From the IMG/VR virus record IMGVR_UViG_3300027861_000209, positions 1-22,793 of that record: 22,793 bases of DNA; one strand, given 5' to 3'. Source of the stretch: a virus. A model generated the notes under the pieces. That model did not search any database, was not told the origin of the DNA, and saw nothing but the letters and a program-made list of their open reading frames with translations. The position numbers and the translations under genes were made by a program. Below are positions 15,026 through 21,484 of this stretch, piece after piece. The stretch's first letter is position 1; the number at the start of each line of letters is the position of its first letter.

Positions 15026-15418
15026 ATGGATCCACTACGTGTCCGAGACGCTGTGGCGCAGGGATTAGCTTTCCCTTGCGCCATGTGTCGTCACTACTGG
15101 CAGGGCAGGGACGACGGAGAAGACTCCTGTAACAAGAAGGAGTGCGGTGGGCCGTTGTCTGGTCGCTCATTTCCTTCTTACGACGGTCCCTTACCAGACG
15201 GTGATTGGGCTCACTTCTGCTTTCTGTCAGGGCAGTCCAACGACTTGGTAGGAGTGCATGTAGTAGGCGCTGGCCGCCGTTTAGCAATCGCCAAGGATGA
15301 CCAAGGTATCTTCGATAACTGCACTCGCAAGTCCGGTGCAATCGATTGCATAGTATCGACTCCTGTAATTCTGATAGGGGCAGACGGTGATACGCACAAA
15401 ACTGACGTCGGGATCTAA
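15026..15418 (+). CDS. Cys-rich, probably zinc-binding small protein
   Basis: A 130-residue protein with C18-x2-C21, C35-x4-C40 and H63-x-C65 spacing, suggesting a zinc-stabilised fold in the first half (FPCAMCRHYWQG; DSCNKKECGG; WAHFCFL). The second half is beta-like (LVGVHVVGAGRRLAIAK) and ends with DGDTHKTDVGI. No family recognised. The start follows the long ORF stop by 6 nt, with a weak TTAGG ribosome binding site. Its 3' end overlaps the next GTG start by 32 bp. An exact TGCAATCGATTGCA palindrome lies in its coding region at 15337. A minor virion or assembly protein is possible. Confidence 0.62.
   Translation: MDPLRVRDAVAQGLAFPCAMCRHYWQGRDDGEDSCNKKECGGPLSGRSFPSYDGPLPDGDWAHFCFLSGQSNDLVGVHVVGAGRRLAIAKDDQGIFDNCTRKSGAIDCIVSTPVILIGADGDTHKTDVGI
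15337..15350. repeat. Palindrome TGCAATCGATTGCA, copy 3 (exact)
   Basis: An exact 14-bp copy in the Cys-rich protein gene, read as A-I-D-C, a different frame from copies 1 and 2. This argues for a DNA-level signal rather than shared protein sequence. Confidence 0.6.
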
Positions 15419-16193
15419 GCAGAACATCTCTTTTGTAAGAAAGATCCTAAAGTCACGCATCGTAGAGTCTCAACGCATGTTCTTGCGTGAGATGACCATC
15501 AACGTCCGTGACCAAGTCGCCAGATCTATACCGGGTGGCACATTCGCCCTCAATGCTTACAGAAACGGTCTCAAGACCGCTGTTATCTCCGAAGGTAAGC
15601 GCGTTGCCATTACTGCTGTATTCGGATTCGCACCAGTAGGACTCTCTAACGCAGACGCTCGGACTACGCTCTACTACTTCTCACGAGAGACTGGAAGCGT
15701 CGATGACCCAGCAGGCGCAATTCTGGCTGCTTTTGATCCATGGGTTTTAGACCAACTGCCTCCAGTAAAGGTCGGGTCTCCTGTGACTATGCGGAAGGTG
15801 ACTCCCGCAGAGGTAGAGGCTATTCGCAAGTTGAACGCGCCACAGCTTGAGATAGTTAACAAGTACCTGAAGCAAGCTCGCATTCCTTTCGGTGATCGTG
15901 TCCAGCTGCGCGAGGGATCGTTGTTTGACCTAGAGAACTTGGCTATGCGTATGGAGTACGGACTTCCTGGTGTGCCACACGTGCCACACTGGCGACCTAA
16001 TCTTGTTCTCAACAAGGCTCGTGTTCTACGTCAAATGGAAGGCAATAGGACGTTCACGAAGTCAATGCAGCAGGCGCTAAATAATCCAAGGTACAGGGGC
16101 CACCAGCGTCGACTTGCTAAAGGCATGGACGTTAGGGCTCGCAAGAGTGACTTGAAGAAAATTAAGGGCTTCGTGAAACGTGTCACTAAGTAG
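15387..16193 (+). CDS. Virion/tail completion protein of unknown family
   Basis: A 268-residue protein starting at GTG (GGGG 6 nt upstream) inside the previous gene. The N-terminus is basic and helical (ISFVRKILKSRIVESQRMFLREM), followed by a beta-rich section (KTAVISEGKRVAITAVFGFAP). A central helical region follows (TPAEVEAIRKLNAPQLEIVNKYLK), then PGVPHVPHWRPN and a Lys/Arg-rich tail. Size and place just before the gp15-like gene would fit a head-tail joining or tail completion factor, but I recognise no family signature. It does not carry the [LI]-x-E targeting-like start. Confidence 0.68.
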   Translation: MIRTKLTSGSKQNISFVRKILKSRIVESQRMFLREMTINVRDQVARSIPGGTFALNAYRNGLKTAVISEGKRVAITAVFGFAPVGLSNADARTTLYYFSRETGSVDDPAGAILAAFDPWVLDQLPPVKVGSPVTMRKVTPAEVEAIRKLNAPQLEIVNKYLKQARIPFGDRVQLREGSLFDLENLAMRMEYGLPGVPHVPHWRPNLVLNKARVLRQMEGNRTFTKSMQQALNNPRYRGHQRRLAKGMDVRARKSDLKKIKGFVKRVTK

Positions 16194-16212
16194 CTCGCGG
16201 ACTGCTACTCTC

Positions 16213-16241
16213 TTGTCACTCGTAGTTTGCCCTCGTATCAT
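16213..16241 (+). promoter_or_regulatory. Candidate sigma70-type promoter, possibly giving a leaderless mRNA
   Basis: TTGTCA (16213-16218) and TATCAT (16236-16241) each match consensus at 5 of 6 positions and are 17 bp apart. The expected start is at about 16248-16249, directly at the ATG (16250) of the gp15-like gene, which has no recognisable ribosome binding site. A leaderless transcript would fit. The evidence is sequence match only. Confidence 0.4.
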
Positions 16242-16249
16242 GATTTGAG

Positions 16250-16987
16250 ATGGCAAAGTTTACTGGAAACGCATCACCTAGGCCTCGTATTCACGGCACA
16301 CCAACTGGCCGTGTCTGGATCCGGCATTTTGATGACGGCATGGTGCGCACTATTGGCGCGATCCCTCACCCTGACCCATCCATACGAGAGTATGTTCTGC
16401 CGATCAAGAACCTGCCTGAGGCGAACGACTTTGTTCCTGTTCTTGGTAAGAAGAACCCAGAGCAAACCACGATGCTCGACAGGTTCCCCAGGATTGTAGT
16501 TAACCGAGACTCTTGGGATCCGGCTAAAGAGCGCCTACATCCAGGTGCTGAGGAGTATCGCTCGCCAGCTGGAGAGCCGGTGACCATTCAACTCCCAGCT
16601 GAGCCACTTGGCACGACTTTGGACGGTCACACTAAGTATTGCTCCAAAGAACAAGCCTCTCCTTTCGATATCACCTACACGATAGAGGTCTGGCACCGCT
16701 ACGAGAACTGGGTTCAGCCCATCCTATTTAGGATTCTAGAAGCGTTCAAACTACAAAGTCTTGTAAGAGTAACGGACAATCTAGGTGACGTGCGCACTTA
16801 CAACGTGTTCATGGACAGCGGGCCTGCTGACTTGAGCGAGGTCCTATCGTTGACGGATAGAGGTATTGGTTATTCCGTGTCTTACCGGGTGCAAGGGGAA
16901 ATTGATCTCGCGGGTGAGGATATATACCCCTCAATGCGTTATCCTCAAATTGACCTTGTCCCGAAGGACAGAGTAGAAGGTTGTTGA
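16250..16987 (+). CDS. Tail terminator / sheath stabiliser, T4 gp15-like
   Basis: A 245-residue protein (T4 gp15 is 272) that caps the finished tail and joins it to the neck. Several blocks line up with gp15 in order: LDRFPRIVVNRDSWDPAKERL (gp15 has P-R-I then Y-N/W-x-P), SPFDITYTIEVWHRYENWVQ then LFRILEAF (gp15 has S-P-I-x-x-x-Y-E-L-S-I-x-x-R-Y-E-D-D ... I-L-P-Y-F), and TDRGIGYSVSYRVQGEI (gp15 has R-R-I-E-W-S-L-T-F-E-V-N-G). It precedes the sheath as in T4. No clear ribosome binding site precedes the ATG; a promoter-like sequence lies directly upstream. Comparison is from remembered sequence, not an alignment program. Confidence 0.72.
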   Translation: MAKFTGNASPRPRIHGTPTGRVWIRHFDDGMVRTIGAIPHPDPSIREYVLPIKNLPEANDFVPVLGKKNPEQTTMLDRFPRIVVNRDSWDPAKERLHPGAEEYRSPAGEPVTIQLPAEPLGTTLDGHTKYCSKEQASPFDITYTIEVWHRYENWVQPILFRILEAFKLQSLVRVTDNLGDVRTYNVFMDSGPADLSEVLSLTDRGIGYSVSYRVQGEIDLAGEDIYPSMRYPQIDLVPKDRVEGC

Positions 16988-16989
16988 AA

Positions 16990-17328
16990 ATGGCGCATTA
17001 CGCCGAAGGGTCTCGAATGTCTTGGTACCGAGTTGTGTCTGCCACGCCTATCAACGTGGATTACGAAAATGGATCTGTAGTGTCTTACCCCAGGAATAGC
17101 ATTTTCCAGGCTGACCCGCAGTTGCGGGATATCCGTCTTGCTATGCGTGGTCGCCGTAAGCTATTTCCATTAGGCGCTACTTTACCGGACAATTTTACGA
17201 ACGTTGCTATTAAGGCACCTGGTCCCAGCACCAAGCCGCCAGCTAAGATTGAACAGAAAAACAAGAAGGGTATGCCACGGGTGTCTTACCGTGGCAGCAC
17301 CTATCAGATCGCGGACATTATCTCTTAA
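16990..17328 (+). CDS. Small hypothetical protein before the tail sheath
   Basis: A 112-residue protein. ATG 16990 is preferred over TTG 16981 because AGAAGG (16975-16980) lies 9 nt upstream, and it begins 2 nt after the previous stop. The first 70 residues (MSWYRVVSATPINVDYENGSVVSYPRNSIFQ) look like a small beta-barrel. The C-terminal part is a Pro/Lys linker and then RVSYRGSTYQIADIIS. No family recognised. Its stop codon is inside the hairpin that precedes the sheath ribosome binding site. Probably a minor tail or assembly component. Confidence 0.65.
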   Translation: MAHYAEGSRMSWYRVVSATPINVDYENGSVVSYPRNSIFQADPQLRDIRLAMRGRRKLFPLGATLPDNFTNVAIKAPGPSTKPPAKIEQKNKKGMPRVSYRGSTYQIADIIS

Positions 17329-17337
17329 TAGAGATAA
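17318..17337 (+). promoter_or_regulatory. 8-4-8 hairpin directly before the sheath ribosome binding site
   Basis: TTATCTCT and AGAGATAA are perfect 8-bp arms around TAAT. The hairpin overlaps the upstream stop codon (17326-17328) and ends 2 nt before the AGGAGG of the sheath gene. Its geometry equals that of the TAATGCAA-4-TTGCATTA elements at 19558 and 22644, though the sequence differs. A role in mRNA end protection or translational insulation is inferred. Confidence 0.45.
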
Positions 17338-17352
17338 CAGGAGGAAAACGAA

Positions 17353-19164
17353 ATGGTCGAAAAAACCAAGCCCGATGTTTACATCGAAGAGGTAGATCCG
17401 TCTCCCGCGACTGAAGGTGTGTCACCTTCACAAATGGGAATTGTCGGTCGTACCCAACGTGGTCCGACGAATGTGCCTACGAAGGTGCGCTCCCTTGACC
17501 AGTTCGTCAGGACATTCGGACCAAAGATTCCTGAGTCTTTGGTTGGAGTGACTACCGAACAGTTCTTCCAGAACGATGGCCGCGTCGCTGTCGTCGTGCG
17601 CGTCGTTCCTGACGGCTCTTTGCCTGCTACCGTCGATATTGACGCTCCTGCCAAGTGGATTTTCACTGCTAAGGACGTTGGCACCTGGGGCAACACAGTA
17701 GTTGTTGAGATTCGCGGTAACGTGAACGCTCTGGACGAGGCTACTCCTGAGTGGGACAAGTACGACATTCTGATCAAAGAGCCCGATGCTTTTGGTGCGC
17801 TACTGGCCACGGAAGTATTCGAGGGTGTGCAGTTCCTGGTCAGCACCGACACCGACTATGCACTGACCGTGCTCAACGACCCACTCAGTGGATCTTCACT
17901 GATCACGCTGTCTGAAGGTCTTGGTGGAGACCCTGATTTCTTCGCCGCCAACCTGGTCACCGGAGAGTCTTTGGGCTTGGCCACCGGCCTTAGCGCTCAA
18001 TTCAGCGGGACCTTCGCTTCAGTGCCACAGGTTATCCGCAACACTGTGGTGATCGCTACCGGCGCTCAGTTTGTTACGGACGACGGTTTCGGTAACCTGA
18101 TTGGTGCAGTTGACCCAAGCGGCAACAACATTGTCAGTTACGAGACTGGCGCCTACGACGTAACGTTTGCTGCTGTTCCAGCCGCGTCCGCTGCTGTCAC
18201 TGTTAACTACACACAATTGCCCTCCACCAATGACTACTCCATGGCTGGCGGCACCGATGGTGTGAACGTTATCACTCGTAACGAAGTGACTCACCCAGAC
18301 TTGATCGCTCAACGCGCTGGTATGTATTCCTTCGACAAGCTTCGGGATATCGTCAACGTCGTGATTCCAGATTTTGCAGGCAACGCTACTGTTGCTCAGG
18401 ATCAGGTTGACTACGCTGACACTCGCCGTGACCGCTTTGTCCTTCTGCAGGCTCCACTGGGAGCTACTGTGGACGAGGCTCTGGTGTGGAAGCAGAACAG
18501 CCTTAACCGGAACAGCCGTCGCTACTCCGCTTACTACCCCGGCATTCGCTGGCGCAACTCCTCCACCGGTCCTGTGGACCTGGTCCCAGCACTTGGTGTT
18601 GTCGCCGGTATCTTCGCTCGCACCGACTCCAACAAGAACGTCAGTAAGGCCCCTGCGGGCAAGATCGACGGAGCAATTGTTGGTGCCGAGGGACCAGAGT
18701 TCACGTTGGACGAGACTGATGAGAGGCGCCTCTTTGAGCGTCGCCTCAACCCTATCGTCAACACCGCTGCTCAAGGTTTCGCGATCTGGGGTGCTCGCAC
18801 GGGTCAGACCGGTCAGACCGGTTTGAAGGATAACTTCAAGCACATTGGTCCAGTGCGCACGTTCATGTTCCTTCAAGAGTTTGCCTACATCCGTCTCCAA
18901 GAGTTCGTCTTTGAGAACAACGGACGTGGACTGCAGACTCGTATTCGCGGCGCCCTCCTTGGTGACTTCAGTTCTTTCTTCGACTCTGGCCTGTTCGCAG
19001 GACTCACGAAGAAGGACGCGTTCTTCATCATCTGTGACGGCTCTAACAACACTGAAGAAGACATTGATAACGGAATCATCAATGTGGATATCGGTGTCGC
19101 CCTCAACCTTCCTGCTGAATTCGTCGTCGTGCGCTTCCAGCAAAAGACCGCAGTGCGGATCTAA
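17353..19164 (+). CDS. Contractile tail sheath protein, T4 gp18-like
   Basis: A 603-residue protein forming the contractile outer layer of the tail. The N-terminus has the classic sheath opening (KPDVYIEEVDPSPATEGVSPSQMGIVGRTQRGPTNVPTKV, then a SLDQFVRTFG segment), seen in myophage sheaths. The variable middle is Gly/Thr/Val-rich and beta-like. The C-terminal domain includes RFVLLQAP, the SAYYPGIRWRNSSTGPVDLVPALGVVAGIFARTD region, RRLNPIVNTAAQGFAIWGARTG, and a terminal IGVALNLPAEFVVVRFQQ strand. These are the conserved core of the family that links subunits. T4 gp18 is 659 residues. The AGGAGG ribosome binding site and C-rich codons indicate high expression. It stands before the tail tube gene, as in T4. 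Confidence 0.95.
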   Translation: MVEKTKPDVYIEEVDPSPATEGVSPSQMGIVGRTQRGPTNVPTKVRSLDQFVRTFGPKIPESLVGVTTEQFFQNDGRVAVVVRVVPDGSLPATVDIDAPAKWIFTAKDVGTWGNTVVVEIRGNVNALDEATPEWDKYDILIKEPDAFGALLATEVFEGVQFLVSTDTDYALTVLNDPLSGSSLITLSEGLGGDPDFFAANLVTGESLGLATGLSAQFSGTFASVPQVIRNTVVIATGAQFVTDDGFGNLIGAVDPSGNNIVSYETGAYDVTFAAVPAASAAVTVNYTQLPSTNDYSMAGGTDGVNVITRNEVTHPDLIAQRAGMYSFDKLRDIVNVVIPDFAGNATVAQDQVDYADTRRDRFVLLQAPLGATVDEALVWKQNSLNRNSRRYSAYYPGIRWRNSSTGPVDLVPALGVVAGIFARTDSNKNVSKAPAGKIDGAIVGAEGPEFTLDETDERRLFERRLNPIVNTAAQGFAIWGARTGQTGQTGLKDNFKHIGPVRTFMFLQEFAYIRLQEFVFENNGRGLQTRIRGALLGDFSSFFDSGLFAGLTKKDAFFIICDGSNNTEEDIDNGIINVDIGVALNLPAEFVVVRFQQKTAVRI

Positions 19165-19189
19165 CAAGTAACAGGGATACGAGATTACT

Positions 19190-19513
19190 ATGAGCCGTGC
19201 AAGCAGAGCACGTAACCTAGCCGCCCAAGCCACTAACTTGATGGAGGGTATCTTCACTCCATACAACCAAATGGCAGCGGATCCGGAATTTGACCTAGAC
19301 ATCTTCGGCCAGAATGACGTCGTTGAGCGTAGTGGTCAGGAGGACGTCAACGCCAACGCTGTTGACGACTCACATGAGTCCTGCATGGGATGCATGAAGA
19401 AGTCTATGGGCTCTCTGAAGTCCATGACTGACGACAACATGGCTAGTTCTCGTAAGAAGGCTATGAGCTATATGAAGGCTGCTATGAGCGCCTACATGAG
19501 CGAAAAGTCTTGA
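19190..19513 (+). CDS. Small Met-rich candidate internal protein (LME/G N-terminus)
   Basis: A 107-residue protein between sheath and tube genes. MSRASRARNLAAQATNLMEG ends in L17-M18-E19/G20, a good [LI]-x-E/G signature on a basic helix. The middle is acidic (DPEFDLDIFGQNDVVERSG). The C-terminal 45 residues hold C-M-G-C and about ten Met in an MKK/MKA pattern (SMGSLKSM; MSYMKAAMSAYM), which could be a Met-rich helix or metal-binding region. No family recognised. Its ribosome binding site is weak (GAG). Its place inside the tail operon, yet with a head-targeting-like start, is unusual. An inferred packaged protein. Confidence 0.65.
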   Translation: MSRASRARNLAAQATNLMEGIFTPYNQMAADPEFDLDIFGQNDVVERSGQEDVNANAVDDSHESCMGCMKKSMGSLKSMTDDNMASSRKKAMSYMKAAMSAYMSEKS

Positions 19514-19527
19514 GGATAACCACTCGT

Positions 19528-19541
19528 GCAGCGGTCGCTGC
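19528..19541 (+). promoter_or_regulatory. GC-rich hairpin before the tail tube gene
   Basis: GCAGCG-GT-CGCTGC is a perfect inverted repeat (a 5-bp stem with a GGTC loop in practice) in the 75-bp gap after the Met-rich gene. No U-tract follows. It precedes the second inverted repeat at 19558-19577. Confidence 0.3.
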
Positions 19542-19557
19542 GGATGTAAACTGACAG

Positions 19558-19577
19558 TAATGCAACTGATTGCATTA
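19558..19577. repeat. Palindrome family, copy 4 (TAATGCAA-CTGA-TTGCATTA)
   Basis: Perfect 8-bp arms around CTGA, differing from the 22644-22663 element at two central bases only. It is immediately followed by the AAGGAG ribosome binding site of the first tail tube gene. As DNA it could be a protein-binding site; as RNA it forms an 8-bp hairpin just before the ribosome binding site. Confidence 0.55.
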
Positions 19578-19588
19578 AGGAGCTTGTT

Positions 19589-20101
19589 ATGGCACGCGCA
19601 TTGAGCACGGACTACTTTCAGGGCTTCGCGTTCCACGTGCGCGAGCCTAATAACTTTCTGTTTCCCTCTGCTGGGTTTCAGGCGGTCACCGTTCCAGAGA
19701 CGACTCTCGGTATCGCCGAGTATCGCGAAGGAATCTACCGATACACCCGCAAGCAGCCGGGTATCCCCACGCAGAACGATCTGACGCTGTCACAGGGTGT
19801 GACTAAGCGCGGCAGTGACTTCTTCGACTGGATCCTGAATGCAATCGAGGGCCGCGCCTATCGCACGGACATTGAGATCTATCACTTTCATCGTGAAGAT
19901 CCCCGTGGTGTTGATGGTGTTCCTTCGAAGATCTACCGCTGCCTTGAAGCCTTCCCGCTTCGTGTAAAGGCCGCAGCTGACCTGGAAGGAACTTCAGAGG
20001 ACATCAGTCTCGCTGAGATCGATATCGCGTTTGAGGAGCTTGAGATTGATAGTCCAGGGGCAGCAGAGACTGACGCTACGCCTTCTCCCGGCGCTATCTA
20101 A
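19589..20101 (+). CDS. Tail tube protein, T4 gp19-like (first copy)
   Basis: A 170-residue protein (T4 gp19 is 163) that stacks in rings to form the inner tube through which DNA passes. Typical features in order are a short start (MARALSTDYFQGFAFHV), VTVPETTLGIAEYREGIYRYTRKQPG, DLTLSQGVTKRGSDFFDWI (the conserved L-x-x-G-x-x-x-x-x-x-D-F-x-x-W segment), IYRCLEAFPLRVKAAADLEGTSEDISLAEIDIAFEELEI at the C-terminal side. A strong AAGGAG ribosome binding site follows an inverted repeat. It stands after the sheath as in T4. A paralogue begins 500 bp downstream. Confidence 0.92.
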   Translation: MARALSTDYFQGFAFHVREPNNFLFPSAGFQAVTVPETTLGIAEYREGIYRYTRKQPGIPTQNDLTLSQGVTKRGSDFFDWILNAIEGRAYRTDIEIYHFHREDPRGVDGVPSKIYRCLEAFPLRVKAAADLEGTSEDISLAEIDIAFEELEIDSPGAAETDATPSPGAI

Positions 20102-20110
20102 GAGCGCCGC

Positions 20111-20593
20111 GTGAATCTTCACGAGGTCGATAGCCATATTCGTATCTTGGTCGCCAGAGTGCTGGGAGAGGACGATCCCTCATCTTCTGCAGCACCAACT
20201 CCTGGTGATCAAGGTAGCGACTCTTCCGCAGGCAAGCCTGGAGGACAACGCACTAAGCTGCGGGCCAAAGGACGACGCCGTAAGAAGTCTAAGCTTCAGC
20301 GCAAGGACAAAAAGTCCGACGACGACGAAGATAAGCAGGACACGTCAAAGACAGATCAAGACGCCGACGCTAAGAAGCGACCAGAAGCTCCTGAGAAGCC
20401 GAAGAAGCGCCTCAAGAAGAAAACAGACCCCAAGCCTAAGGCTAAGGTCAAAGGCAAGGTCAAGAGCGTCCACAAGCGTATGAAGGTAAAGACATCTTCC
20501 GGCAAAGGCTCGGGTCTTGCCAACGCTTTGACAAAGACGGTAGACAGCAGCCGTCCTAGGTTGAAGCCCAAGCTGCGCAACGCAATGGGGTAA
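20111..20593 (+). CDS. Histone-H1-like Lys-rich candidate packaged protein
   Basis: A 160-residue protein starting at GTG. MNLHEVDSHIRILVARVLGE resembles the MDLN-x-[IV]-D start of the 9828 and 13938 proteins and contains L18-G19-E20. After a Ser/Pro/Gly linker the protein is mostly Lys, with Pro, Ala, Asp and Arg (KLRAKGRRRKKSKLQRKDKK; KPKKRLKKKTDPKPKAKVKG). This looks like a bacterial histone-H1-like tail or a T4-type basic internal protein, and DNA binding is likely. It lies between the two tail tube genes. No folded domain is visible. The inferred role is condensing or neutralising packaged DNA, or being delivered with it. Confidence 0.7.
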   Translation: MNLHEVDSHIRILVARVLGEDDPSSSAAPTPGDQGSDSSAGKPGGQRTKLRAKGRRRKKSKLQRKDKKSDDDEDKQDTSKTDQDADAKKRPEAPEKPKKRLKKKTDPKPKAKVKGKVKSVHKRMKVKTSSGKGSGLANALTKTVDSSRPRLKPKLRNAMG

Positions 20594-20600
20594 GCAGCCA

Positions 20601-21110
20601 ATGGCTCGCGCTCAAAACACCGACTTCCTACAGAGCTTCTCCTTCAGCCTTCGCGACGTTACCGGCACAGGTGACTTCGGACTTGAAGGAGATCCTTTTG
20701 ATTTCAACGGCGGTGAGAGTAACGGAGTTGGCTTCACCTCTGTGAGTGGTCTCGTTGTTCAGGCTGAGACCTTTCAGATATCCGAAGGTACGTTCCCGTT
20801 TGCTAGAACATTCGTAAGACGCGCCAGCGTTAGCTCTGTGACTCTTCGTCGCGGCATGGCCGGCAGAGACAGTGATTTCTACAACTGGTTTCACTCATCA
20901 CTCTATGGATATCCAGACACCCGTAAGAACCTACTTCTCACAATGAACCGACGTGATGGAGAGCCTGCAAAGGCTTGGCTGCTGCATGACTGCATACCAG
21001 TGCGTGTTACCTGTGCTCCGGATCTAGACGCTACCAACCAAGAGATAGCTATAGCGGAGTTGGAGATCCAGCCAACCTACTTTGAGGAACTCGCTATCTC
21101 TGAGTCATAG
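20601..21110 (+). CDS. Second gp19-family tail tube protein
   Basis: A 169-residue paralogue of the first tube protein: MARAQNTDFLQSFSFSLRDV parallels MARALSTDYFQGFAFHVREP. VQAETFQISEGTFPFARTFVRR, VTLRRGMAGRDSDFYNWFHSS and CIPVRVTCAPDLDATNQEIAIAELEI align in order with the corresponding blocks of the first copy. It differs by a Gly/Asp/Asn-rich insertion (about 22-45). Divergence is large, so the duplication is old. The two could form different parts of the tube, or this one could be an initiator/terminal ring such as the gp54/gp48-like proteins, which share the fold. Ribosome binding site GGGG about 10 nt upstream. Confidence 0.85.
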   Translation: MARAQNTDFLQSFSFSLRDVTGTGDFGLEGDPFDFNGGESNGVGFTSVSGLVVQAETFQISEGTFPFARTFVRRASVSSVTLRRGMAGRDSDFYNWFHSSLYGYPDTRKNLLLTMNRRDGEPAKAWLLHDCIPVRVTCAPDLDATNQEIAIAELEIQPTYFEELAISES

Positions 21111-21218
21111 GTCCAGCAGGTTTTAGTCCGTTGTAGCTCTCTGCTCCAGCGGGCTTTCCTACGTACTATTGCGATCCGAATGAACGGAGTGTAGCCTGAG
21201 TGTAGGTGGCACCGAAAA

Positions 21219-21235
21219 TGTGCCAATCTGGCACA
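21219..21235. promoter_or_regulatory. Inverted repeat TGTGCCA-ATC-TGGCACA, candidate operator
   Basis: Perfect 7-bp arms around ATC, 27 bp upstream of the ribbon-helix-helix gene start. A second element, GGTGGCACC (21205-21213), shares TGGCAC with it. The 152-bp gap (21111-21262) holds no ORF or recognisable tRNA. A TACTAT at about 21171 lacks a convincing -35. An autoregulatory operator for the following gene is a reasonable inference, but an mRNA hairpin is equally possible. Confidence 0.4.
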
Positions 21236-21262
21236 GTAGACAGCGGTAGACGAGGTTAATCA

Positions 21263-21484
21263 GTGAACGACGAAATACGCTGGAACCTGCGGTTGAAGAG
21301 AGTGCTTCACGATAAGCTCGGGCGCTTCTCTAAAGAGCTAGGTGTGGCGAAATCAGACATCGCCCGCTTGGCTCTTATCCAATTCATGCATGGCGTAGGA
21401 GAGAAGCTCTCACTACGTATGGTTCGAGATCAACTTAGATCCATTGAGACACAGCTGGAAGCAGCTGAAGGAGTAGACAAATGA
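21263..21484 (+). CDS. Ribbon-helix-helix (Arc/CopG-type) DNA-binding protein
   Basis: A 73-residue protein whose first 45 residues fit the ribbon-helix-helix fold: a short beta strand (IRWNLRLKRVL), helix A (HDKLGRFSKELG), a turn (VAKSDI) and helix B (ARLALIQFMH). A second helix-rich tail (LRMVRDQLRSIETQLEAAEG) may be a dimer or tetramer extension. The family binds short inverted or direct DNA repeats as dimers. GTG start with GAGG 7 nt upstream. Its stop overlaps the next ATG by 4 bp (ATGA), so it is translated with the gp26-like gene. A regulator inside a tail module is unusual. It could bind the nearby inverted repeat or the TGCA-type palindromes. Confidence 0.62.
   Translation: MNDEIRWNLRLKRVLHDKLGRFSKELGVAKSDIARLALIQFMHGVGEKLSLRMVRDQLRSIETQLEAAEGVDK

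Noticed and set aside
18019-19302. Long open frame (427 codons) on the minus strand
   Set aside because: It lies fully antisense to the well-supported sheath gene, has no ribosome binding site or recognisable domain, and is explained by the codon bias of the sheath.
19840-19848. TGCAATCGA as a palindrome copy in the tube gene
   Set aside because: Only the left half is present, with no second TGCA.
21171-21176. TACTAT as a -10 element before the RHH gene
   Set aside because: No acceptable -35 hexamer at 16-18 bp upstream.
21111-21262. Possible tRNA or other RNA gene in the 152-bp gap
   Set aside because: No acceptor stem, anticodon arm or T-loop GTTCGAATC pattern could be assembled. Only the short inverted repeats stand out.
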